Below, piece after piece: positions 9,031 to 21,900 of a stretch of 64,000 bases of DNA. The DNA lies in the NCBI GenBank assembly GCA_964433675.1, contig CAYSSJ010000003.1, forward strand, positions 1 to 64,000, in the 5' to 3' direction. This DNA comes from CAYSSJ01 sp964433675 (GTDB lineage: Bacteria > Cloacimonadota > Cloacimonadia > Cloacimonadales > TCS61). Every line of letters begins with the position of its first letter. Position 1 is the first letter of the stretch. The position numbers and the translations under genes are program-made. Below the pieces are notes generated by a model. That model saw nothing but the letters and a program-made list of their open reading frames with translations, did no database searches and was not told the DNA's origin.

Positions 9031-12000
9031 ATGAGAAAGTGTCTGCTAATTATAATATTTATCAGTAGTTTTACTTTGCTTTTTTCAGAAGTCATCTATC
9101 AGCAAGATTTCGAGGATTTTGATTTTGCAGTAGGAACTCAAGTAACTACTTTTGGTAATGATGACGAATGGCTATTTGATGCTACCGGCGGTGGTGATAA
9201 CAGATTGGATTATCAAGGGGATTGGGGGACAGGTTATGTCGCCGGTTTTCGTGGCAATGATCTGGTAATGGGATATCAGCACACATCTAGCACCGGTACT
9301 TTTACAGCTTCATTGATAATCCAAAACGATACGGGCGAGACGATTACTGATATTGAGATCAGCTATCTCGGTCGGGTGGAAAGAGTAGATCTAACTCGCT
9401 ATCCGGAGTGGACTGTTAACGTCGATGGTGTGGATGTACCTTCTCTCTCCTATTCGACGGAAGTAGGAGAAGATCAAATGCAAAATGCCATCGTTGGAGG
9501 GCTCTCGGTAGAACCCAATGAAACTGTGAATATTATCTGGTCTTCTACACGTGGAGCAGGTACGGGAGCCAGTTGTCAAATCGGTATCGCAGACCTAACT
9601 GTTAGTCTAACTGATGAAAATCAAGTAGCGCTTCCCACTTTTTCGCCACCAGCCGGCACTTATTATTCGTCTCAGTCGGTTTCTATAGATTGTACCACAG
9701 AAGATGCCACAATTCACTATACACTCGATGGTAGCGACCCGGATCAAACTTCACCTATCTATACAGAACCAATTTCTATAGAAGAGACGACCACAGTAAA
9801 AGCGCGAGCTTATAAAATTGATATGACTCCCAGCCCGATAGCAACTGCAATTTATACGATAGAAACTGCTATTGAAGTTCCCGATCTAGCTGGTTTACGA
9901 GCTGGTGATGTTGGTGAGATATATTTGGTTGCAGGTGAGGTAATACTAACTTTTCAGCAGTCTTTTAGAAATCAGAAATATATTCAAGATGACTCGGCTG
10001 CTATCTTGATAGATGATGATGCGGGAGTGATCAGCACAAATTATGAGCGTGGTGATGGGATTAGTGGGATTGTAGGCACTCTAAGTGAATATGGCAATAT
10101 GCTCCAATTTGTTCCCGCAATTGATCCCGGATCTCCAACCTCTGTCGGGAATACAATAATTCCAGAAGTGATAACCATTGATGAGATGAACAACAACTTT
10201 GCTGTTTATGAAGCTCAACTGGTGAAAATTAACAATGTTACTTTCACTACAGCAGGTGGCGGCGCAATTTTTGAAAATGGGGAAATATATCCCATCGAAG
10301 ATAATACAGGTACAGCCGATTTTAGAACTACATTTTATGATGTTGATTATATCGGCACAGAAATACCGTCAGAGGAGATCAACCTAGTAGGCATATTAAA
10401 TGCCCGTTCTGAGGGAGATTTCATCACTTCTCGAGATTTGGATGATTTTCAGGATACTTCCGGCTTCTATTTTGCAGAAAATTTTGACGGAGTAACCCCG
10501 CCGGAATTACCGGATGGATGGGTTGCGGAGGATGCCAATAACACCGGCGTCACCTGGGTTTCTTATGGAGTATTTTCCTATTCGCTTCCAAATTGCGTAT
10601 CTGTTTTTGGTGATGGTCAGCCGAAAGATGATTGGTTGTTTACTCCCGCACTCGATCTAGTAGAAGGAGTTACTTATAGGGTCGGGTTTATGTACCGAAC
10701 TTCTTTCACGCCTTTACAAATGGAAGTGAAGTGGGGAACAGGCCAATCATCAGGTCAGATGGAAGAGCAGATCTTTGTAAATGAGAATATCACTAACACC
10801 ACATATACCGAAGGTAGCGCATTTTTTACACCTGAAGAGAGCGGCACTTATTATTTTGGCTGGCATGCTTATGATAACGGCAACCAAGGGAATATGTATA
10901 TGGATGATATAGTAATAGAAGAGATGGTACCTACTCCTGAAATTCTTTTGGAAACCTACACTCATGATTTCGGTATTGCGGTAGTGCATGACACTCTTAG
11001 TTTTGAGCTCGAAATATTCAATATTGGTGGAGCAGAACTGGAGATAACCGGCGTGGATGTGTCTCACCCATTTAGTAGCGGTTACACAGGTACAATAGCA
11101 GCCGGTGATTCCGATACAGCTACCATATATTTCACTCCCACACAAGCCGGTGATTTTGAAGAGATTCTCAGCTTTGTTATTGAAGGTAACTATTGGGGTG
11201 ATAATACTATCACTCTTCAGGGGAATTCATATTTGCCGTTGACTAATATTGATGAGGATTTTGAAGATTCTGATGAACTTCCACCTGGTTGGCAGGGGTA
11301 TGTGGAATCTACCAGCGGTAGTGCCAGTGTGGGAATTTATGTGGCAGGTGTTCACTATAACCATGCTCATTCAGGAATTCATGCTGCCAGATTATATAAC
11401 GGTACTACAGACGATATCTTGCTACTCATCACACCCAAACTGGCTAATCTATCCTATAGTGAACTCAGTTTCTGGACGAAAGTTGCAGTCTTTGATGAAC
11501 CCATAACGGTAGGAACTATGTCTGATCCTGATGATGCTGATAGCTTCGTTGAAGTGGAAACTTATATTGCGACTGCTAATTATGAACAATACACAATCAA
11601 CTTTGGTGAAGTGGCAAATATTCATAACTATATAGCGTTCAAACATGGCACGACAGCAAATCTGAGACCTCTATATGTTGATGATGTGGAGTGGACTGTA
11701 GCAGAAGGGGTACCAGAATTTAATGCCGAACCACCGGAATATGACTTTGGCAATGTAGCGATTGGGGATGAGTCTGATATACAGGAATTTACACTGTCAA
11801 ACAGTGGTGAAGGTATCTTGACTATCGAAGCAGTTTTTTTAAGCGGTGATGATGTTGATGAATTCGAAATTTTCGATGATAACCTTTATCCGGTATCATT
11901 GAGTGCAAATCAAAGTATTGTTGTAGCGGCAAAATTTGTCCCATCATCCGCGGGGAACCAAAATGCTGGTATAATTGTGGAGACCAACGATGAAGATCAT

Positions 12001-12612
12001 TCAATCGAATTATCCGGTTATGGATTATATCTGGCACCTCCGGAAAATTTAACGGCCTCAATAATTGATGACATCGATGTCCAATTGGAATGGGAAGCTC
12101 CGCAAGTTGTACGGACAGTTAGAAGATCTCGTGAATTGTTGGGTTATAACATATATAGGGACGATAATATGCTGAACGATGAGACGATAGAAGAGACTTC
12201 TTATCTGGATACTGACTTAGCTGTGGGAGTTTATGAATACTATGTTACTGCAGTTTATAGCTCCGGTGAGTCTGAACCATCAAATATTGTTACTGTCGAG
12301 ATAGAAGATGTGAATGCAGATAATACCTTGGTATATAAGACAGAATTGGTTGGAAACTATCCCAATCCTTTTAATCCTGAAACTAAGATAAGATATTCAC
12401 TCAGCAACTCACAGATGGTATCCATAAGACTATACGATATTAGAGGTAGGTTAATTAGAACTCTGGTCTCAGAAAAAAAAGAGCCAGGATTTCATAAAGT
12501 TGAATGGAACGGAAAAGACGACAACGGGAGTATGGTAGCAAGTGGAATTTATCTGGTAAGTTTATTAACAGAAGAGACGCATGAGTCTCATCGGGTGCTG
12601 TTGCTTAAATAA
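9031..12612 (+). CDS. Secreted multidomain adhesin-like protein with sorting domain
   Basis: The start is set at the ATG at 9031, 5 nt after 'AGGAGGAG'; the longer frame from 8956 would overlap the previous gene. 1193 residues: signal peptide 1-20, an N-terminal beta domain (22-195), CHB_HEX_C (198-275, 'IHYTLDGSDPDQTSPIY'), an OB-fold/DUF5689-like region (281-478), a MAM/cleaved-adhesin-like domain (479-632, 'DGWVAEDANNTGVTW', 'DDWLFTPALDL'), a HYDIN/ASPM-like Ig domain (635-735), a second MAM-like domain (737-890), a second HYDIN-like domain (893-998), FN3 (1001-1097) and the sorting domain (1100-1193, 'GNYPNPFNPETKI'). It is likely a surface protein of the same export class as its neighbours, probably in one operon with the gene ending at 9013. 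A strong terminator follows. No catalytic motif was recognised. Confidence 0.85.
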   Translation: MRKCLLIIIFISSFTLLFSEVIYQQDFEDFDFAVGTQVTTFGNDDEWLFDATGGGDNRLDYQGDWGTGYVAGFRGNDLVMGYQHTSSTGTFTASLIIQNDTGETITDIEISYLGRVERVDLTRYPEWTVNVDGVDVPSLSYSTEVGEDQMQNAIVGGLSVEPNETVNIIWSSTRGAGTGASCQIGIADLTVSLTDENQVALPTFSPPAGTYYSSQSVSIDCTTEDATIHYTLDGSDPDQTSPIYTEPISIEETTTVKARAYKIDMTPSPIATAIYTIETAIEVPDLAGLRAGDVGEIYLVAGEVILTFQQSFRNQKYIQDDSAAILIDDDAGVISTNYERGDGISGIVGTLSEYGNMLQFVPAIDPGSPTSVGNTIIPEVITIDEMNNNFAVYEAQLVKINNVTFTTAGGGAIFENGEIYPIEDNTGTADFRTTFYDVDYIGTEIPSEEINLVGILNARSEGDFITSRDLDDFQDTSGFYFAENFDGVTPPELPDGWVAEDANNTGVTWVSYGVFSYSLPNCVSVFGDGQPKDDWLFTPALDLVEGVTYRVGFMYRTSFTPLQMEVKWGTGQSSGQMEEQIFVNENITNTTYTEGSAFFTPEESGTYYFGWHAYDNGNQGNMYMDDIVIEEMVPTPEILLETYTHDFGIAVVHDTLSFELEIFNIGGAELEITGVDVSHPFSSGYTGTIAAGDSDTATIYFTPTQAGDFEEILSFVIEGNYWGDNTITLQGNSYLPLTNIDEDFEDSDELPPGWQGYVESTSGSASVGIYVAGVHYNHAHSGIHAARLYNGTTDDILLLITPKLANLSYSELSFWTKVAVFDEPITVGTMSDPDDADSFVEVETYIATANYEQYTINFGEVANIHNYIAFKHGTTANLRPLYVDDVEWTVAEGVPEFNAEPPEYDFGNVAIGDESDIQEFTLSNSGEGILTIEAVFLSGDDVDEFEIFDDNLYPVSLSANQSIVVAAKFVPSSAGNQNAGIIVETNDEDHSIELSGYGLYLAPPENLTASIIDDIDVQLEWEAPQVVRTVRRSRELLGYNIYRDDNMLNDETIEETSYLDTDLAVGVYEYYVTAVYSSGESEPSNIVTVEIEDVNADNTLVYKTELVGNYPNPFNPETKIRYSLSNSQMVSIRLYDIRGRLIRTLVSEKKEPGFHKVEWNGKDDNGSMVASGIYLVSLLTEETHESHRVLLLK

Positions 12613-12631
12613 CTGTAAATAGGTTAATTAT

Positions 12632-12672
12632 AATAGGCAATCTTTGTCGCTAAAGGTTGCCTATTTTTTTTT
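12632..12672 (+). terminator. Strong intrinsic terminator
   Basis: The hairpin has arms 12632-12645 and 12652-12665 (AATAGGCAA...TTGCCTATT, continued through a T-G pair into CTTT/AAAG), loop GTCGCT, and an uninterrupted T run to 12672. It ends the transcript of the gene stopping at 12612. Confidence 0.92.
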
Positions 12673-12728
12673 GCAAATATTGGTAGGCTTAAAATTTGAG
12701 AAAAAATCGATTTTTTGCATTAAAATAA

Positions 12729-12756
12729 TTGACAATAAAATGGCATTTGTTCGAAT
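12729..12756 (+). promoter_or_regulatory. Possible promoter of the first giant gene
   Basis: TTGACA (12729-12734), a 16-nt spacer and TCGAAT (12751-12756, 4/6 match to TATAAT). It lies after the terminator and about 185 nt before the giant's start. The 5' part TTGACAATAAAATGGCAT resembles a sequence at 35124. The stretch 12673-12728 holds nothing recognisable. Confidence 0.35.
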
Positions 12757-12879
12757 CTGACATTAGAGCCAAATTCTTCATGTGTATTCTTCCTGCTGGC
12801 GAGGGTATGTATAGAATAAATGGATAGTAAGGAAAAAAGGGAAATGGTAAGTACTTTCGCAGTTAAGGGGTTAGAAGAG

Positions 12880-12948
12880 ATGTGGATTTCGAAATCAATC
12901 AAAGAATTAAGTAAAAAAAAATGCATGGAGGATTTAAAAAATGAGTAA
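12880..12948 (+). CDS. Candidate leader ORF overlapping the giant gene start
   Basis: A 22-codon ORF (starts MWISKSIKELSKKK, stop TAA 12946-12948) with 'AAGGGG' 9 nt upstream of its ATG. The frame is open further upstream to an ATG at 12820, which would give 42 codons. It overlaps the first 8 nt of the 3113-residue gene in another frame, so translation of the two could be coupled. A similar arrangement precedes the second giant at 22683. The peptide is lysine-rich and resembles nothing known to me. It may be a chance ORF. Confidence 0.35.
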   Translation: MWISKSIKELSKKKCMEDLKNE

Positions 12949-15900
12949 GAAAACAAGTTTATTATGTCTATTAATGACACTACTATTTGTGTTCTCAGCT
13001 AGTCTTTGGGCACAAGCAAATTTAGTAGAGAATGGTAATTCGTTTAGAATACCAGGTTCTACTTGTGTTGATCCTATGATAATGACTCTCCCCGTCATTG
13101 ATTATATGGACAACACAGAAGACTATGGGGATAATTATTCCTCAGACTGGATTACTCCGTCTAGTAGCTATCTAAACGGAAATGATTTTGTGGTTCAGTT
13201 TACTATGACTGAACCGGGTTATTTAAGTGGAAGTGTGTCCGGTAGTTGGACAGGTCTATTCATATTAGACCAATGTCCGGATGAGATCAATCCCGCTCCG
13301 GTTTTTGCAAGTGCTACCGGGTCTTCAGGCGGATCATTTGCAGATGTGCCTTTATTTGCAGATACATATTTTGCTATCGTATCAACTTGGCCATCACCAC
13401 AGTTTACAGATTTCACTCTGAATCTCAGTTTTGATCCATTTCCGGAATATGATTTGGAAATAACAAATCTAACAGGTAATCTTTCTGTGGTAGCCGGTGA
13501 AACTGACACTTATCAGATTGAGATCGTAAATATGGGAACAGAAAATGACACCTATGACTTAAGCATAACAGGTGATACTTGGACATACTCCGCACCTGCG
13601 ACTGTTTCTGTCGATGCCGGTGAGACTGCCACTGTAGAAGTGGATGTTACAGTACCAGCAACTGCAGGCATGGGTGATACAGACGAAATTAACTTTACCG
13701 CCACTTCACAAGGAGACATTACCGTAAGTGATTCTATTCTTATCACAACTACCGCTTTAGGCGATGCAATCACTAACTTCCCTTGGGGTGAAGGATTCGA
13801 AAATGAGTGGCCTCCTGTCGGTTGGACAGTAGTAAATGGCGAACCCGGTGCATATTGGGAACAAAGTAGTGTTGCAGTAAATACCGGTGATTATTCAGCA
13901 CGTTCATATCAAGGATCTGGTTCGAGTTATGTGGCAGATGAGTGGCTTATCACTCCCGCACTTGATTTGGATGCAGCTACTGAGTATATGCTTTCCTTCT
14001 ATGGGTATTCCAGCCAAGCACCAAATGGCGACAGAGAAAAAATGCGCATCATGATCATGGATGAAGTCTATACTAATGTTGTTGATCTACATGCTAATGC
14101 TACAGAAATCGATCTGAAATACTTCACAGGTAACTGGGAAGAGTACTTCGTGGATTTAGCAGGTTATAGCGGTGAAAAGCATCTTGCTTTTCATTATTAC
14201 ATAACAGAAAATATAGGTTTCAACTGGATATATGTTGATGATGTACTCGTATTTGAAAAACCGGATTATGATCTTAAGTTAACCAATCTTTCTGGTGATA
14301 TGACAGGCCAAGCCGGCACGACTATCACTTATGAGTTGGAAATTGAAAACAGAGGAACTCTGAATGATACCTATGATCTGAGTATTACCGGTGATGAATG
14401 GACTTACACTTATCCGGCTACAATTGCAGTTGACTCCGGTGAGACTGGTATCGTCATGTTAGAAGTGGCAGTTCCTTCCGATGCCAACATGGGAGATACA
14501 GATGATATTACTTTCACAGCTACTTCCCAAGGGGATAATACCATTACTGATTCTGTTGATATAGTATCCACAGCATTAGCGGTAGTAATAGCACCATATT
14601 TCGAAAACTTCGATGGTGTATCTACCCCAGATCTACCGGTAGGATGGAGCAAGATAGTCGAACATCCCACTTCAACTAGTCCAAGAGTGGAGACTTCTAC
14701 ATCCGGCACTCCTTATTCTCCGCCCAACCATGCTCGTCTATATTCAAATGATGAAGTAGATGCGGATATCTTACTGATTACTCCACCGGTAGCAGACTTG
14801 GATCAAAGTAGGATCAGATTTTGGGCTAAATGTAATCTTTCTACCAATGTTCCGGATCTGATTGTCGGAACAATCACCGATCCTAACGATGCAGCCACTT
14901 TTACACCATTTGAAACTATAGTGGCAGATACTGAACTAACAAATGTATATGCCGAGTTTATGGTTCATTTCGATACATACGTGGGAACCGACCAATACAT
15001 AGCTTTTAAATTTGGACTAACTCCTCAGTTCTTCCGCAGCATCTACATTGATGACTTCATGTATGAAGAAATACCGGCAGCACCGGTGCTCTTTGTTTCT
15101 CCCGATTCTTACGATTTCTCTGCAACTACAGGAGGGACATCTCCGGCAGCTATTTTTACACTTAATAACACAGGGCTCGGTACACTTACAATCACAGATG
15201 GAGATATAGTATTCACCGGCGCTGATGCCGATCAATTCTTCCTTGGAGCTATTACCTATCCAATAGAGATAAATTCGGGAGAGTCAGATGAGATCGAAGT
15301 CTTCTTTGCTCCGACGACCGAAGGCGACAAAACAGCTACTATGGAAATCACTCATAACGGAACAAACTCACCTTACGATGTACCTTTGAGTGGTTTCGGC
15401 TATCCTGAAAGTACGGTAATCTTTGGAACAGGCACGAATGTGAATGGTACTACTACAGCAAATCCGATTAATATATACTACCGTAGCTTACGAGGGCAGA
15501 TGGTATATCATGCTTCTGAATTACTAGCGGCAGGTATCGAAGCTGGTGATGCTTTGGTAGAATTTGGATTTTATGTGGAACAGACCCCACTTCATCCACT
15601 ACCGGACTTTGTTATCCGCATGAAACACACAGAGGAAGATGATGTTTCCGCACATGATGATGGTCCTTTCGAGCTTGTATATCACAATGTTAGTTATGCA
15701 CCAGTGGAAGGGGATTGGGATGTGCTAACACTTGACACCCCATTTGTTTGGAACGGTGTAGATAACATCCTAGTAGATACGGCTTTTGATCAAGTACCTT
15801 CCTACAATTCTTCCGGTCAACAACGAATCTACGATGTGCCGAACGGATTCAGATTTGTCCGCTCCGATGGTTCTAACCAAACAAATGTGCCGACAACTAC

Positions 15901-18900
15901 AGTTTCTTCCAATAAACCGCAGGCGATGATGATATTCGGCGAACCACCAGACTTGGGTACGATCGAAGGTATTGTAACACTGATAGGGGGAACCGGAAAT
16001 GTGACCGATGTCGAAGTAACCGTAGAGGATTATATGGTTAATCCCGATGCAACCGGTTTTTATTCTATAGATATCACTCCTGGCACTTATGATGTTACTG
16101 CTTCACTATTGGGTTATGAAACTCAGACAATTGAGGATGTGGTAGTACTGGAAGGACTGGTAACACCGGACATTGATTTCGATCTCGGAAATATTGAGAT
16201 TGCAGTAACACCAACAAGCTTTGATGTGACACTTGATCCTGATCAGACTGAGATACAAACCATGACGATTACAAATGACGGAGCAGCTGAGCTTGAATTC
16301 AGTATTTCCATTATAGAATTAGATGAATCTCGTTTCTCGAGCTTCGGTAGCTCTTCGGGCGGGATATTTAATCCTGGACATACAAGTTCAAGATATGCTT
16401 ATGATAGCAGATTCAATGATAAAGCATTTCATACAGATGACTTATCATATTTACCGGAAGCTTCAGATGATATCTTCGATCTTTTGGATCACTTCCCTGT
16501 AGGAGTAGGTGGTGGCGAATATTCAGTTTCTACCGATGGCAACTATATCTATACTGCCGCATGGAACAGCACGACTTTCTATCGCTACGAAACTAATGGC
16601 ACATATATTGGTGAATTCACAGTTGCAGGTGCAGGTAACTTGCGAGATATGACCTTCGATGGTGAATACTTCTACGGATCGAATAACAGTTCTACAATCT
16701 ATGAGATGGATCTGGCTAATGAGACTTTAGTAAGTTCTTTCACGACTACAGGTTCTTCAAGCATCAGAGCTATAGCATACGATCCTGATGAAGATGGATT
16801 CTGGGTAACCAATGGTTGGAATGCACCATTCACATTGATCGATCGTAGTGGTAGTGTAATAGAGACACTTACTTCGACTATAGGTAGCATTTCCGGTCTC
16901 GCTTGGGAAGATGTATCTGATGACGGTCCTTATCTCTGGGCTTATACTCAAACAGCAGGTACAAACCAAAACAGTCTCGTACAGGTTGATATGGTTACAG
17001 GCGATGCATTACAGACCTTTGATGTAACAACAACAGGCGTTCTCGCTGCCGATGCTATATCTGGCGGTGTAGATATTACTAATCAGCTTGTACCCGGCAA
17101 ATGGACATTCCTGGGTACTTCCCAAAATGATGTCATCTGGGTTATCGAGCTGGGTGATTCTGTAGAATGGATTCTTGCCAGTCCGACATCCGGTGTCGTA
17201 GATCCAGGCGATAGTATTGATATAGATATTATTTTCGATTCCCACGAAATAGCGATGGGAATATATTCTGCCGATATAGTGGTAAGTCATAATGCAGGAG
17301 ATGATCCGGTAGTTGTACCGGCGACACTCAATGTTACCGGAGCAGTAGCTTTACCATTCTATGAAGATTTCTCCGGTGTAGATGTGGGCGAAATTCCTGC
17401 AGGATGGGATCGTACACATACCAATTGGGGCGTTACTGATTCAAACAATGCCGGGGGAGAAGCACCTGAGATGAGATTCAGCTGGACTCCTTCTGGCGAT
17501 GATACATTTATACTGACTACCCCAATGATAGATGCAAGCGGAGCTAGCGAACTAGAGCTGAAATTAAAGCATATGGTAGATGATTATGATGGCGGCTATA
17601 CTCTTAAACTGCAATCTTCTACCGATGGCACTACTTGGATAGATGAAGTTGTCATAGAGCCTGTTGCGAGTATACCTGCAGAAGAAGTAACTGTAGATTT
17701 GGATCATCTTGCCGGTCAGGCTTTCCAACTTGCAGCAGTGTTTATAGGAGATTCTTATGATATTAACTACTGGTATATAGATGATGTGGAGATTTATGAT
17801 CCCGGTATAGTTTATGAGCCCGAGATTGTAGTTACTCCGACTTCATTTGATGTGGCAGTACCAGAAGATCAATTAATTACAGAGATATTGACAATTGGCA
17901 ATATCGGTAATGCAGACCTTACATTTACACTCACGTTGGACGGAGATCCTGATCTTTTAGACAGAGTAACACTTGTCTCTGCCGGTGATAATGTTCTTTA
18001 TGATAGGAACAGAAATTTCAGGAACAATGTGCGTGTGGATTGGCTTTCTGTTGACCCAATGAGTGGAACGGTTGCACCGAGTGATGAGATTGATATCGAT
18101 GTTACTTTCGATGCAGATGGGCTGGATGTTGGCACCTATACAGCAGATATCATCATCGAGCATAATGCAGGTGAGGATATAATTGTTCCTTGTAATATGG
18201 TAGTATACACTGAAGTTGTCTTCATTGATGAAGATTTCTCCGGTGCTTGGCCTCCGGCAGGATGGGAAGTGACATCCACGGGAGCAAATATAAACTGGGA
18301 ACAAAGCAGTACTAACAATGCCGGTGGTGTTGCTCCTGAAGCACGCTTCTACTGGTCACCATCAACTCTTGGTGTGCAGCGTCTGATTACTCCTGAGCTC
18401 AATACATCTGCATTTACAGCCCTTGTGCTGGAATTCCGTAATTTCAACAATGATTTTAGCGGTGGATATGAACTCAGACTGGAGACAACCAGTGATGGGG
18501 TTAACTGGAATACCGTCCAGACTTTCCCTTCCACCGATTTTGGTCCCCAATTAGAAGAAATTGTAGTTCAAACTCCTGATGTAGGTTCTGATACTTTCCA
18601 AATGGCATGGACATTCGATGGCGATTCCTGGGATATCAACTGGTGGTGTATAGATGATGTTCTGCTTGCCGGAGCACAGGATGACGGTGCTATCGAGGGA
18701 ACGGTAACTCTAATCGGCGGCACAGGTGATGTCACCGATGTTGAGATTACTGCTAATGGCATTACTGCTAACCCCGATGCAACTGGATTCTACTCAATTC
18801 CAATGTACCCTGGACTTTATGATGTGACTGCATCGTTGTATGGATATCAAACTGAAACTGTCTCAGATGTAATAGTCTTGGAAAATCAAGTAACGGTAGT

Positions 18901-21900
18901 TGATTTCGATCTCGGTAATATTGATATCGCAGTTACACCTGATGAGTTTGATGTGGTAGTCGCACCGGGAAGTATAATAACCGAAACTATGACAATAACC
19001 AATGATGGAGCAGGTGATCTAGAATATAGTATCTCTGTCCAACAAGAAGATTCCAGAATACTTGGTTTTAGAACCAGAGATACAAGGATAAAAGCTCATC
19101 AACCTATAGTAAACAGGATTAGTGATGTTTCAGGTTCTGATCGTGATCCGCGACCTTCCTATGCATCATATACGCAACCGACAGATGACATTTTCGATCT
19201 GTTAGATTGGTTCGCAGTCGGAGTTGGTGGCGGCGAATACTCCGTAACCACAGATGGTGACCATATTTATACAGCAGCTTGGAATAGTACAAGTTTCTAC
19301 CGTTATGAAACCGACGGCACTTACATTGGTGAATTCACTATTGCAGGAGCGGGTAACTTACGGGATCTGTCTTATGATGGTCAGTATTTCTATGGTTCAC
19401 CAAACAGCTCTACCATATATGAAATGGATTTCGCCAGTGAAATTCTAATCAGTTCCATAACGACATCAGTAGCTACTATTCGTTCTATTGCCTATGATGC
19501 CGAGAATGATGGCTTCTGGGTTGGTTCGGGATGGAGCCCGGCAGCATTGCAAATGGTTGACCGCACTGGTACGGTTGTCGAAACATTACCAACAACCGTA
19601 GGCAGTATTTCCGGAATGGCTTGGGAGGATGTATCTGATGGTGGACCGTACCTCTGGGCTTATACACAAACAGCTGGAACAAATCAAAACGACCTTGTTC
19701 AGATCGATATGACAACTGGTGCCGAACTTCAGACCTTTGATGTGACAACAACAGGTGTCCTTGCCGGTGATGCTATTTCCGGTGGTTTGGATATTACCGA
19801 TGAACTTGTGGCTGGCAAATGGACATTTATCGGAACTTCACAAAACGATGTGATCTGGGTTATTGAGCTGGGTGATGCAGGACCTTTGTGGTTGTATACT
19901 GATCCGACTTCTGGTATTGTTGAAGCAGGACAGAGTGTGGTAATAGATGTTATGTTTGATGCCACTGATCCTGAACTGACTCCAGGTGCTTATGAAGCTG
20001 ATATAGTAATTAGCCACAACGCACCGGAAGATCCGGTTGTTATACCTGTAACAATGGTAGTGTATACCGACGATCCTATTATTACGGTGTCTCCCGATGA
20101 ATTCGATGTTACTATGAATCCCGACGAGATCCATGTAGAAGAATTAACTATAGGTAATATAGGTGGCGCGGATCTGACATTCAGCATTGATGCAGAGGAA
20201 GATTCTAGAAATGGCATATCGATAACTGACAGAGTATCTGTTGGACTCAGCACCACTAATGAATTGCGAAATGTTCGCGATACGAGAATCGACTGGTTGA
20301 GCTTCAATCCGGATAGTGGTACAGTAATACCTTATGAAACTATCGTAGTTGATGTTACATTCGATTCCAATGGACTAGAAGCAGGAGAATATACCGCTAA
20401 CATCATCATTGAGAATAATGCCGGTGAGGATGTTGTTGTGCCTGTAACTCTCAATGTTACCGGAGCAGCAGAAATCTCTGTTACTCCTGACGAATTCGAT
20501 GTCGATATCGATTATGGCGATGTTATCACTCTACCGATGACTATTACTAACGATGGTGATATTGATCTGGACTTCTCCATATCCGTAGTAGAGGATGGCT
20601 ATAGAGCTCCAGCGATTCATGGTAGAAAACTGCCAACAGGTCCTGTGACCGCTTATAGAAATAGCTACTCTAATAGTGATAGCACTCCGGTCGGTTTCCA
20701 AAGCCAAACTAGAAATCCGCTAGAGATCACTAGTAAAACTAATGCGAGAAACCATAGTGTAAAAACAAACAACAATTATCGTCAACCGATAGAGATCCAT
20801 TATGACGGTGGTTACGATAACAACGGTGTAGGTACTGGTGGAGTAGCATCATGGTACTCTGCTGCTAGGTTTACCGCCGAAGAACTGGCTACCTACTACG
20901 GTGGATATGAGATCATGGGCATTAAATACCATATCCGTGATCCGCAATTCACAAATGTAACAGTTAAAGTATGGGAAGGTGGTAGCTTTGGTGATCCCGG
21001 TGTCGAGGTCTATTCACATGATGTTACCGGTGAACTGACGGTAGGTGACTGGTCAACTCATAACCTTACCATGCCAGTACCATTACTCGAAGGTAATGAA
21101 TATTGGATCGGTTATTCTATTGATGCAACCGGAGATCATCCTGCCAGTGTGGATGCCGGTCCAATGGAACCTGAAAAAGGTGGCTGGATTGCCTTAGCCG
21201 GTGGAGCATGGGAATTGTTGACAGAATATAATTTAAACTACAACTGGTGTATCAGAGGTCTTGTAGATGAATTGACAGAACCATGGCTCTCGGTTGCACC
21301 AATTAGCGGAACAGTTCCTGCCGGCGAAAGCATGGTAGTGGATGTCACTTTCAATGCTACTGAAGTACTGGCTAACACTACTTACACTGCCGATCTGGTA
21401 ATCACCAATAATGCAGGTGATCCTGTCATAGTACCGGTGACAATGAATGTAGGAGAAGAAGAACTTCTACCACCTGCCAATTTCACTGCGGAAGTAGTGA
21501 ATGTGAACAATGTACAACTGGAATGGGATCAACCCGCAACCAGAGCAGTTACTGGCTACTATATCTATATGAATGGTACTCAGATAGCAGAAATCGGTGA
21601 AGCTTATATTACAGAATATCTGGTAGAAGGGCTGGATGACGGTGCTTACAACTTCTATGCTACTGCTATCTATGATGATGTATTGGAATCCGATCCTTCG
21701 AACGATGTGGATGTGGAAATCGAACTGCTTCCTCCGGTTAACTTCAATGCCCAAATCCAGAATGTAACCAATGTGATGTGTAACTGGGAAGCACCTGCCG
21801 GAGCTACTAATATTACTCATTATCGAGTATATAGAAACGGTGAGCAGGTCGGACAGGTTACTACCATGTTCTATGTGGATATGAATGTGCCTGCAGGAAC

